DNA of 6,338 nt from a bacterium (GTDB lineage Bacteria; Armatimonadota; HRBIN16): positions 1-6,338 of the forward strand of contig JANWXG010000159.1 of assembly GCA_025057335.1 (NCBI GenBank), written 5' to 3'. Both the position numbers and the translations under genes were made by a program. Of this stretch, positions 1 through 5,401 are shown piece after piece. The notes under the pieces were generated by a model. That model was not told the DNA's origin and did no database searches. It was given only the letters and a program-made list of their open reading frames with translations. Each line of letters starts with the position of its first letter. Within the stretch, counting starts at the first letter, position 1.

Positions 1-254
1 AGATGAACTTACCCGAAGGCGTACGAGAGCTGCATGTGATGCAGACCTTCTACGCCGGATGGAAGGTGAAACCGTCAGGCAAGGTGGAGCCTCTAGAAGA
101 GACCTTCCAGCGGGTGACGCTCCCTGAAGGGGCGCGGGAGGTGACTCTGCACTTCGCCCCCGAGCTGTTACGGGTCTGTCTTTACCTCGCGCTGACGGCG
201 GTGGGGTGGCTGTCGGGAGGGGCGGTGTTTACAGGTCTATCACGCCGTGGATAG
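1..254 (+). CDS. C-terminal end of a probable YfhO-type membrane protein (5' end outside window)
   Basis: Only the last 83 complete codons are visible; the reading frame is open to the left edge, so the first in-window ATG is probably not the start. The fragment has a small beta-rich segment with 'FYAGWKVKPSGKVEPLEE', then 'RVTLPEGAREVTLHFAPELLRV', then one hydrophobic helix (about residues 55-78 of the fragment), ending in RRG. A 'yy-GW-v-dG-...-LPeG-h-V-f-y-P' stretch followed by a last transmembrane helix is what I recall from the C-termini of YfhO-family membrane proteins and related glycosyltransferases, which act on cell-surface glycans. The match is by eye and the catalytic part is not present, so any periplasmic-tailed membrane protein remains possible. 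It runs in the same direction as the transglycosylase gene, with 100 bp between them. Confidence 0.5.
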   Translation, partial: MNLPEGVRELHVMQTFYAGWKVKPSGKVEPLEETFQRVTLPEGAREVTLHFAPELLRVCLYLALTAVGWLSGGAVFTGLSRRG

Positions 255-354
255 AGAGCGAAGCGGGCACCACTCGAGACGAGGCAGGAGATGACATGCT
301 TTTGGGCGAAACATGGAAAGACTCTGTGTGTGCCGTTGCTGTTGAGGTAGGGCG
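255..354 (+). other. Short intergenic region before the transglycosylase gene
   Basis: This 100-bp gap holds no convincing hairpin terminator or sigma-70 or sigma-28 promoter that I can recognise. The only clear signal is GAGG at 344-347, seven bases before the ATG at 355, which serves as the ribosome binding site. The transglycosylase may be cotranscribed with the upstream membrane protein gene or have a promoter I cannot identify. Confidence 0.5.
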
Positions 355-1371
355 ATGTTTGTACGGTGGCTATGTGTGATGTTGTTCGTTTGCTGGGGCG
401 CGCCGCTGTGGGCGGACGTGGCAGGCTTCGTGCAGGCTCGCCAGCGCCTGAAGGCAGTGCCTGTGGGAGGCATCAGCTACCTGCAACAGAACGTAGAAAC
501 CTATCGTGGCAGGGTGGTGGAGCTGACCGCTACCGTGAAAGGGGTGAGCTCTGTCGGCGGGGAGCAGGTAGTAGTGTTGCAATCGGCAGATGGGGCGTCG
601 GTGTGTCCACGCAGTGTCCTGCCTCTGCAGGGACAGCTGGGAGCGCAACTGCGTGTGCTGCTGCGTATCGCGGAAGACAGCATAGTGGGGCTGGGCAACA
701 CAGAGATTGTTCAGGCGGTGCATGAAGCCGACATCGCGCAGTGGGAAGCGCGGCAGCGCCAGCGGCAGGAAGCAGCAGTCAAGTCTCCTCCGCGTACCAG
801 TCGCCCTCTGGTGTCGCGTTTCAACACGCCCGTGCGCACAAGCGGAGGAGAGGTGGTCACCTTCGAACAGTGGCATAGCGCAGTATACGACGCCTACGCA
901 CGCGCCATCTCGCGCTTCAACCCCCGCCTCAAGCCGCAGCAGGTGGAGGTGATTACCAACAGCATCCTCGCCTTCAGCTGGTATTATCGCGTCGACCCAC
1001 GCCTGGTAGTGGCGATGGTGCTGGCGGAGTCAGGCTTTCGACCCGACGCGGTGTCGCGGGCGGGAGCGATGGGCTTGGGACAATTGATGCCTCGCACCGC
1101 GCGCGGACTGGGCGTCAGCAACCCCTTTGACCCCGTACAGAATCTGGCAGGAGCTATTCGCCTATTGCACGGACACCTCAACACCTATTCAGGTGGACGC
1201 GCCTATCGCGAGGGCACGGTAAGCTGGAACGACATCATCTTAGCGATGGCAGCCTACAACGCTGGCGCTGGCGCAGTGCGCAAGTACGGGGGCGTCCCCC
1301 CGTATCGCGAGACCCAGAACTACGTGAAGCGAGTCATCACCTTCTACAAGCAGCTGTGCGGGATGCGGTAG
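355..1371 (+). CDS. Secreted family-1 lytic transglycosylase (SLT domain) with an N-terminal beta domain
   Basis: This 338-residue protein cleaves the MurNAc-GlcNAc bond of peptidoglycan, releasing 1,6-anhydromuropeptides, and acts outside the cytoplasmic membrane. Residues 1-20 form a signal peptide (basic start, hydrophobic core, likely cut after PLWA). Residues about 40-125 look like an OB-fold or other beta-strand domain of unknown role. Residues 130-170 are a polar, Gln/Arg-rich linker. Residues about 190-335 are the GH23/SLT domain, with the catalytic Glu225 in 'VLAESGF', 'GLGQLMP' at 240-246 and 'AYNAG' at 300-304, all intact. The ATG at 355 is supported by GAGG seven bases upstream and by an in-frame stop (TGA at 343) just before it. 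The gene ends four bases from the end of the opposing SRPBCC gene. Family assignment is secure. A flagellar wall-remodelling role is only inferred from the nearby fliDST genes. Many lytic transglycosylases are general recyclers. Confidence 0.95.
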   Translation: MFVRWLCVMLFVCWGAPLWADVAGFVQARQRLKAVPVGGISYLQQNVETYRGRVVELTATVKGVSSVGGEQVVVLQSADGASVCPRSVLPLQGQLGAQLRVLLRIAEDSIVGLGNTEIVQAVHEADIAQWEARQRQRQEAAVKSPPRTSRPLVSRFNTPVRTSGGEVVTFEQWHSAVYDAYARAISRFNPRLKPQQVEVITNSILAFSWYYRVDPRLVVAMVLAESGFRPDAVSRAGAMGLGQLMPRTARGLGVSNPFDPVQNLAGAIRLLHGHLNTYSGGRAYREGTVSWNDIILAMAAYNAGAGAVRKYGGVPPYRETQNYVKRVITFYKQLCGMR

Positions 1372-1375
1372 CTCC

Positions 1376-1834
1376 TCACTTGCCAAACAGCTCCGTAATC
1401 TTCTCCCGCCGAAAGGCGAAAATCTCCTCGATGCGCGGGCGGACGACTAGACGGTTCACCACACCGTCTATTACCGGCACAGGCAGAGCGTAGTACACGA
1501 GGTCTGTCATGTGCACGCCGCCGTCCACCGGGGTGAACGTGTGCCGATGATGCCAGAAACGATAGGGTCCGAAACGCTGCTCGTCCACGAAGAAGCGAAG
1601 AGGGTCTACATGTGTAATCTCCGTGACCCAGAACATGGGGATTCCCCACAGCGGACGCACTGTATAGGCGATGATAATGCCCGGCTCCATCTTTTCGGGC
1701 ACAGGCGTCAGGATATCGAAGCCCATATACGGGGGCGTGATTATCTTCAGGTTGACCGGGCTAGAGAAGAAATCCCACACCTCCTCCAGCGGGGCGGGAA
1801 TCCACTGCGCGGTTTCAAAACGGAAAAGTTTCAC
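1376..1834 (-). CDS. SRPBCC-family ligand-binding protein (START/Bet v1-like fold)
   Basis: This 152-residue soluble protein looks like a complete single-domain SRPBCC protein of the COG4276 type, a helix-grip fold with a hydrophobic cavity; the ligand of this subgroup is unknown. Visible hallmarks are the N-terminal 'IPAPLEEVWDFFSSPVNL' (residues 12-29), 'ITPPYMGFDIL' (32-42), the strongly conserved-looking 'RFGPYRFWHHRHTF' (87-100), 'GGVHMTDLVYYALP' (105-118) and the C-terminal helix 'RPRIEEIFAFRREKITELF' (132-150). There is no signal peptide or membrane segment. The start is GTG at 1834, backed by GAGGTGA on the minus strand a few bases upstream; translation begins MKLFRF as in relatives. 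A TATAAT box 65 bp upstream suggests its own promoter, separate from the flagellar operon. It converges on the transglycosylase gene with a 4-bp gap. Confidence 0.9.
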   Translation of the reverse strand: MKLFRFETAQWIPAPLEEVWDFFSSPVNLKIITPPYMGFDILTPVPEKMEPGIIIAYTVRPLWGIPMFWVTEITHVDPLRFFVDEQRFGPYRFWHHRHTFTPVDGGVHMTDLVYYALPVPVIDGVVNRLVVRPRIEEIFAFRREKITELFGK

Positions 1835-1899
1835 GGTCTCACCTCACTTCGGGCACAAAGCAGATGTCTGGCTGTTCGCTCACTACAGGGTCTGCTCTG

Positions 1900-1905
1900 A
1901 TTATA
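1900..1905 (-). promoter_or_regulatory. Candidate -10 box (TATAAT) for the SRPBCC gene
   Basis: The minus strand reads a perfect TATAAT at 1905-1900, in the 102-bp gap between the end of the FliT-like gene and the GTG start at 1834. That would leave an untranslated leader of roughly 55-60 bases. No hexamer resembling TTGACA lies 16-18 bases upstream, so the assignment rests on the -10 box alone. The box sits inside the loop of an inverted repeat, CTGCTC (1892-1897) and GAGCAG (1914-1919). Confidence 0.4.
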
Positions 1906-1936
1906 CCCTTTTTGAGCAGCGGATGCCTGAGAGGTG

Positions 1937-2302
1937 CTACACGGCGCGGTCTTCTATACTACCCAGAGGGGGATTGGTGTGGTAGTGTTGCAGCGTGCTG
2001 CGCAGCTGTTGGGCTCTCGATATCTCGGCATGGAGCAGAGTGCGCTGTTGTTCCAGCAGCTGTTGTAGTCGCATGTCGAGACTCCATAACTCCTGCACGA
2101 AGGCCAGCACTGCAGGAGGAAGCTGTGTGGGAGGAGCATGCCAAAGCCTCTGTAGTAACTGTTCTTTCTCCACCGTAAGCTGGACAAGGGTTTCCCACTG
2201 TTGCTGAGAGATAGCTTCCTCCTGCAAGAAGCTCAGCAGCCGAATGCGCTCGCCGTGCGTCGCCATCCACTGTTGCCAGTGGGTATCGTCGTCAGGCTGC
2301 AT
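1937..2302 (-). CDS. fliT: FliT-like flagellar export chaperone
   Basis: This small, highly helical 121-residue protein is encoded directly after fliS. FliT-type proteins bind the FliD cap protein before export and, in some bacteria, modulate flagellar gene expression. Visible features are long amphipathic helices rich in Gln, Leu and Glu (about residues 8-30, 34-54 and 63-108), including 'LVQLTVEKEQLLQRL' (39-53) and 'ELWSLDMRLQQLLEQQRTLLHAEI' (71-94), followed by a short polar tail. FliT proteins are poorly conserved, so position after fliD-fliS, size and helix content carry the call more than sequence. The ATG at 2302 lies inside the end of fliS (11-bp overlap) and is preceded by a strong AGGAGG at 2309-2314, which indicates coupled translation. 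A FlgN-like chaperone is the alternative. Confidence 0.65.
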   Translation of the reverse strand: MQPDDDTHWQQWMATHGERIRLLSFLQEEAISQQQWETLVQLTVEKEQLLQRLWHAPPTQLPPAVLAFVQELWSLDMRLQQLLEQQRTLLHAEISRAQQLRSTLQHYHTNPPLGSIEDRAV

Positions 2303-2720
2303 GGGAGACCTCCTTGGTGGAGCCCGCTGCTGGAGTAGATGCTTCGCGCATCATCACGTCTACCTGTGCCCATGCCTCACGTAGGCTTTCCAGCATCTGG
2401 CACACCCGTTGCACCCTGTCTGCATCGTCTTCCAGATTTGCCAGCACCAGCTGTTCGTGCATGAACTGGTAGAGCGCCAGGAGGTTCCTGGCGATTTCGC
2501 CGCCCTCCTCGAGGTTGAGCGCGCCCATGAGGGCGGCGATGATACGCTGCGCCCGCACGAGGCAGTGGTTCTGCCGCTCGTGGTCACGCTGTTGGATGGC
2601 AGCCTGTCCCTGTTTCAAGAAACGAATCGCACCGTCGTACAACATCACGACCAGCCTGGTAGGCGAAGCGGTGCCTACCTGCGTTTGCTGGTATACCTCC
2701 GTTGGGCTTGTCCACGCCAT
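2292..2720 (-). CDS. fliS: Flagellar export chaperone FliS
   Basis: FliS binds the C-terminal helix of newly made flagellin in the cytoplasm, prevents premature polymerisation and delivers it to the type III export gate. The 142-residue product matches the family end to end: 'YQQTQVGTASPTRLVVMLYDGAIRFL' at 10-35 is the signature N-terminal region, 'GGEIARNLLALYQFMHEQLVLAN' at 73-95 the middle helices, and 'MLESLREAWAQV' at 109-120 the last conserved helix. The final 20 residues are a nonconserved tail. The ATG at 2720 follows the fliD stop by 20 bp, and GGTGAGGAG lies in that gap. Order and spacing point to one fliD-fliS-fliT transcript. No key region is missing. Confidence 0.97.
   Translation of the reverse strand: MAWTSPTEVYQQTQVGTASPTRLVVMLYDGAIRFLKQGQAAIQQRDHERQNHCLVRAQRIIAALMGALNLEEGGEIARNLLALYQFMHEQLVLANLEDDADRVQRVCQMLESLREAWAQVDVMMREASTPAAGSTKEVSHAA
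2309..2314 (-). promoter_or_regulatory. Ribosome binding site of the FliT-like gene, inside fliS
   Basis: The minus strand reads AGGAGG six bases before the ATG at 2302. It lies within the last codons of fliS and fixes the start of the overlapping gene. Confidence 0.8.
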
Positions 2721-2740
2721 ACCTCGTTCTACTCCTCACC

Positions 2741-5020
2741 TTATCGGTTCATAAGACTGCTCAGCAAGTTCGGTTGCCCCATGATAGCAGCGAGACGCTG
2801 CGCTTCACTGCGCATGCGGTTCATTGCCGTCTCCATGCGCGTGAACTGCGCGCGCAGGTCTTGCGCTCGGCGCTGCATCGCCTCATCGAAGGCGGCAACG
2901 CGCTGTTTGATGTCGTCGATTTGCTGTTGTAGCGTTTTGGTCTCGTCGGTCAGCGCCCCGTTGATGGAATCGGTGAAGCGTTGAATCAGCTGGAACATGC
3001 GGTCGGCAATCCCGCGCGTGACGGTCACTGTGCCAATGACTCCGGGAGCGGTTGCCGTGACGCGCAGTTGCAAGCCGTCGGTAGTGGCGTTGCCCGTCTT
3101 GCCTGTGAGAAACTGTCCATCGCCGGTTGCGGGCTCGCCGTTGATAGTGCCCGCAACGTCCTGTCCCTGCACGGTGATAGCGGTCGTGCCGATGCCGCTG
3201 TTGTTGGCGGCGGCTTCGCGGTTGCTCACTACTGTGAATGTTGCCTTGGAGCCATACATCTTGGAGGCGAGCACCAGTCGCCCGCTCTCGTCCTTGCTAG
3301 CGACCAGATATCTCGAGAGGTTGGCATCGCTGTTAATCTGGGCGATGGTGTCGTCTATCGTATTGCCTGCGTTCAGTGTGAGGGAGTACTCATTTCCCCC
3401 GAACAGCGCTCCGCTGAAGGTGAGGCGCTCTGTTTCGGTGCTGGCTGCCGTTTGCGCCATTGTCGCCACTGCCCGCGCCTGGGTTGCCACCTGTGTGATC
3501 TCCACCGTGTAAGGTGTGCCTGTCGCCTTGGTCTTGCTGGTGGCAATCACGTAGGTGAGGCGCGGGTCGCTAGTCGTGCCCACTACGCGGAAGAGCCGTT
3601 CCACATCCGCCAGGCGGTTGTTCAGGGCGTTCTCCAGTGTGGCATCGTTCAACACGAGTTTGCCTGTGCCACGTGGGTCGAGCGTGATGCCCACTTGCGC
3701 GAGCGTACTCAGGTCAGACGATGCGCCCGCCACCACCTCCGACAAAACCGACATCATCTCGCCCATCAGCGCGTTGACAGTGGCGTTGCCGAACAGGGGA
3801 CCCGACTCATAGGTCTCCTTGTCGAAGTAATTGTACTTCTTGATGAGGTCTATCGTCTCGTTGTAGGTGCGCACGAACGCCTGGATGTTCTCCTTGATTG
3901 TCTTTGTGTCGCGAGTGATGGTGATGGTTGTGCGCTTCGGGTTCGCGGGGTCGGCGTCGGTGAGGGTGACGGTAACGCCTTGGATGACGTTGCTCAACAC
4001 GTTCGTGCTGCTGGAGAGGTTCATCCCGTCGATTTTGAACTGGGCGTCCCGCGCCTGCACCAGCTCGTTGCCGTAGCCCGCCTTCAGGATGCCCAGCGTC
4101 TTCAGAATGTGACCGCTATCGGTGAACGTGGGCGTGGAGGCGCCCGTGACTTGCAAGCGGTAGCGCACTGCGCCGTTCTCGTTGACCGCGACGACTGACG
4201 CGGTGACGCCAGCACCTGCGCTGTTGAGCTTATCCGCAATGGACTGCAGGGAGTCGGTGCTCAGGTCGATATGCACGTCTACGCCGTTGACTTGTATCGT
4301 GCCCGAAGGCGCGCCCTGCAGGTTGAGCAAGGAGGCGATGGTGGAGGTGGCGTTGGCGAATCCATCGGAGCGCGCGCCGTTGGTGATAGCGTTCTTGAGC
4401 GAAGTGGCGCCCGTCACTAAGCCAAGCGACTGCAGCACGTTGCCGCTGCCGAGGTCGTGCAGGTGGATGGCGTTGGCGGCGCCCGTCTGGTGGGCGGTGA
4501 GCACGAGGTAATGCTGGTTGCTGGCAGTGCTGAGCACGGAGGCAGTGACCCCTGCTCTGGCGTTATTGATTCGTGTGGCGATGTCGCGCAGACTGTCGCT
4601 CGCCACGACGTTTACCTGCTTTCCATTCACGAGGAATGCGCCCTCCAGCCCCAGTGCGCTCTCGGCGGAAGTTTGCGCAGAGGTGCCAATCTTGTGATTA
4701 GTCGCCAGCTGCGACACCTCCAGCAGGTAGGTGCCTGGCAGGGCGTCGCTCGTGACACTCACTTGGGCGACGCTCTCGGCACTGCTGCGGGCGGAAACCG
4801 CTTTGAACGCGCTCTGAACGGTCACCTGGGAGATAGCGGACTGGAAGCCCAGCAGCTGGGTCTGTAGCGCCTGCAAACCACTGAGGCGCTGGGTGAGTTG
4901 TGACTGCTGGTTTGTCCAGATGCGCTTGCGCCGGCTCTCCACCTGAATGAGCCGCTGGATGAGACCTTCCGTGTCTAGTCCAGAAATCAGCCCCGAGAAG
5001 TTGATGCCACTCGTACTCAA
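2741..5020 (-). CDS. fliD: Flagellar filament cap protein FliD (hook-associated protein 2), oversized
   Basis: FliD forms the cap at the filament tip and helps exported flagellin fold and insert. I place the start at TTG 5020, giving 759 residues beginning 'STSGINFSGLISGLDTEGLIQRL', the normal FliD N-terminus; AGGTG lies eight bases upstream. The frame is open for another 106 codons, but these are only translated palindromic repeats. The N-terminal coiled segment and FliD_N span about residues 5-110. Two repeats of 'VNG...DSL..IA..(I/L)N.A.AGVTASV' occur at 131-162 and 244-276. The first FliD_C segment covers about 320-490. An insertion at about 490-660 begins 'PYTVEITQVATQARA', resembling 'GTYLLEVSQLATNHK' at 97-110, and includes a third hook-IN-like stretch near 542-568. 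The C-terminal coiled coil is at 690-745, with 'QFTRMETAMNRM' (725-736). Many FliD proteins are about 450-600 residues, so this is a long form with extra outer domains. Confidence 0.95.
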   Translation of the reverse strand: MSTSGINFSGLISGLDTEGLIQRLIQVESRRKRIWTNQQSQLTQRLSGLQALQTQLLGFQSAISQVTVQSAFKAVSARSSAESVAQVSVTSDALPGTYLLEVSQLATNHKIGTSAQTSAESALGLEGAFLVNGKQVNVVASDSLRDIATRINNARAGVTASVLSTASNQHYLVLTAHQTGAANAIHLHDLGSGNVLQSLGLVTGATSLKNAITNGARSDGFANATSTIASLLNLQGAPSGTIQVNGVDVHIDLSTDSLQSIADKLNSAGAGVTASVVAVNENGAVRYRLQVTGASTPTFTDSGHILKTLGILKAGYGNELVQARDAQFKIDGMNLSSSTNVLSNVIQGVTVTLTDADPANPKRTTITITRDTKTIKENIQAFVRTYNETIDLIKKYNYFDKETYESGPLFGNATVNALMGEMMSVLSEVVAGASSDLSTLAQVGITLDPRGTGKLVLNDATLENALNNRLADVERLFRVVGTTSDPRLTYVIATSKTKATGTPYTVEITQVATQARAVATMAQTAASTETERLTFSGALFGGNEYSLTLNAGNTIDDTIAQINSDANLSRYLVASKDESGRLVLASKMYGSKATFTVVSNREAAANNSGIGTTAITVQGQDVAGTINGEPATGDGQFLTGKTGNATTDGLQLRVTATAPGVIGTVTVTRGIADRMFQLIQRFTDSINGALTDETKTLQQQIDDIKQRVAAFDEAMQRRAQDLRAQFTRMETAMNRMRSEAQRLAAIMGQPNLLSSLMNR

Positions 5021-5028
5021 AACGCGAG

Positions 5029-5033
5029 CACCT
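5029..5033 (-). promoter_or_regulatory. Ribosome binding site that decides the fliD TTG start
   Basis: The minus strand reads AGGTG, eight bases before TTG at 5020. It lies between the last palindrome unit and the point where FliD homology begins, so it supports TTG over any upstream start inside the repeats. Confidence 0.65.
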
Positions 5034-5049
5034 GCCTTTCTTGCCGTTT

Positions 5050-5073
5050 GGAAGGACGCGCCCCATCGCGTCC
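5050..5073 (+). repeat. Palindrome unit A1 (diverged)
   Basis: The seven-base arms GGACGCG (5054-5060) and CGCGTCC (5067-5073) are intact, but the flank is GGAA and the loop is CCCCAT. It is the unit closest to fliD, ending 16 bases before the AGGTG ribosome binding site. Confidence 0.85.
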
Positions 5074-5089
5074 GCAATCTTTCCGTTTT

Positions 5090-5113
5090 GGAGGGACGCG
5101 CTCCGTCGCGTCC
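5090..5113 (+). repeat. Palindrome unit A2 (consensus)
   Basis: Flank GGAG (5090-5093), perfect seven-base arms (5094-5100 and 5107-5113) and loop CTCCGT. Confidence 0.9.
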
Positions 5114-5131
5114 GCGCACAAATTGCCATCT

Positions 5132-5155
5132 GGAGGGACGCGCTCTGTCGCGTCC
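5132..5155 (+). repeat. Palindrome unit A3 (loop variant), paired with B1
   Basis: Flank GGAG, perfect arms (5136-5142 and 5149-5155) and loop CTCTGT. It is followed after GCCATCAG by the inverted unit B1, forming a composite A-B element. Confidence 0.9.
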
Positions 5156-5163
5156 GCCATCAG

Positions 5164-5187
5164 GGTCACGACGGAGCGTGACCCTCC
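5164..5187 (-). repeat. Palindrome unit B1 (consensus of family B)
   Basis: On the minus strand: flank GGAG (5187-5184), arms GGTCACG (5183-5177) and CGTGACC (5170-5164), loop CTCCGT. The loop is identical to that of A2 although the arms differ. Confidence 0.9.
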
Positions 5188-5207
5188 AGACATTGTTCGT
5201 CAGCATT

Positions 5208-5231
5208 GGAGGGACGCGCTCCGTCGCGTCC
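5208..5231 (+). repeat. Palindrome unit A4 (consensus)
   Basis: Flank GGAG, perfect arms (5212-5218 and 5225-5231) and loop CTCCGT. It stands alone, without an adjacent B unit downstream. Confidence 0.9.
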
Positions 5232-5246
5232 ACATGGTCGCCATTT

Positions 5247-5270
5247 GGAGGGACGCGCTCCGTCGCGTCC
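5247..5270 (+). repeat. Palindrome unit A5 (consensus), paired with B2
   Basis: Flank GGAG, perfect arms (5251-5257 and 5264-5270) and loop CTCCGT. B2 follows after only ATCAG, making the tightest intact A-B composite in the array. Confidence 0.9.
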
Positions 5271-5275
5271 ATCAG

Positions 5276-5299
5276 GGTCACGACAGAGCGTGACCCTCC
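5276..5299 (-). repeat. Palindrome unit B2 (loop variant)
   Basis: On the minus strand: flank GGAG, perfect arms (5295-5289 and 5282-5276) and loop CTCTGT, the same C-to-T loop change seen in A3. Confidence 0.9.
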
Positions 5300-5319
5300 A
5301 AAAGGTTCTCCACCGTTTG

Positions 5320-5336
5320 GGAGCTCCGTCGCGTCC
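5320..5336 (+). repeat. Broken palindrome unit A6 lacking its 5' arm
   Basis: GGAG (5320-5323) is joined directly to the loop CTCCGT (5324-5329) and the 3' arm CGCGTCC (5330-5336). The whole seven-base 5' arm is missing, so the normal hairpin cannot form. B3 follows after AAA. Confidence 0.8.
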
Positions 5337-5339
5337 AAA

Positions 5340-5363
5340 GGTCACGACAGAGCGTGACCCTCC
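5340..5363 (-). repeat. Palindrome unit B3
   Basis: On the minus strand: flank GGAG (5363-5360), perfect arms (5359-5353 and 5346-5340) and loop CTCTGT. Its partner A6 is broken, but B3 itself is intact. Confidence 0.9.
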
Positions 5364-5375
5364 AACATCTCTTCA

Positions 5376-5395
5376 GGTCACAACGGAACGTGACC
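5376..5395 (-). repeat. Palindrome unit B4 (decayed, edge of array)
   Basis: On the minus strand the arms are GGTCACG (5395-5389) and TGTGACC (5382-5376), with a mismatch next to the loop, and the loop is TTCCGT. The GGAG flank has become GGCT. It lies seven bases from the stop of the unknown gene. Confidence 0.8.
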
Positions 5396-5401
5396 AGCCC
5401 G

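Larger units (their letters stand above)
5050..5395. repeat. REP/BIME-like array of ten short palindromes in two families
   Basis: The 381-bp gap between the unknown gene and fliD is filled by ten related palindromes. Family A (six units, plus orientation) has flank GGAG, 5' arm GGACGCG, a six-base loop CTCCGT or CTCTGT, and 3' arm CGCGTCC. Family B (four units) is inverted; read on the minus strand it has the same GGAG flank and the same loop, but arms GGTCACG and CGTGACC. Neighbouring A units start about 40 bp apart and usually share a short leader such as GCCATTT or GCCGTTT. A and B are closely paired three times (5132-5187, 5247-5299, 5320-5363), giving composite elements that begin TGGAGGG and, in the intact pairs, end CCCTCC. 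This organisation resembles REP palindromes arranged as BIMEs in other bacteria. No transposase is present here. The array would be transcribed with fliD if transcription comes from upstream. Confidence 0.9.

Noticed and set aside
240..473. Minus-strand 77-codon reading frame across the start of the transglycosylase gene
   Set aside because: It overlaps the signal peptide and ribosome binding site of a secure gene and has no recognisable features.
2742..2749. ACCGATAA just upstream of fliS, a near match to the sigma-28 -10 box
   Set aside because: It overlaps the last codons of fliD, no TAAA-like -35 lies 14-16 bases upstream, and fliS is only 20 bp from fliD, so an extra promoter is not supported.
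2981..4198. Long plus-strand open reading frame of 405 codons opposite fliD
   Set aside because: It is antisense to a clear FliD coding region, its product is Cys/His/Arg-rich low-quality sequence with no recognisable domain, and it is expected from the GC-rich codon positions of fliD.
5050..5395. CRISPR array, suggested by regularly spaced repeats about 40 bp apart
   Set aside because: Units occur in both orientations, spacers vary in length from a few bases to about 20 and partly share sequence, and no cas gene is present.
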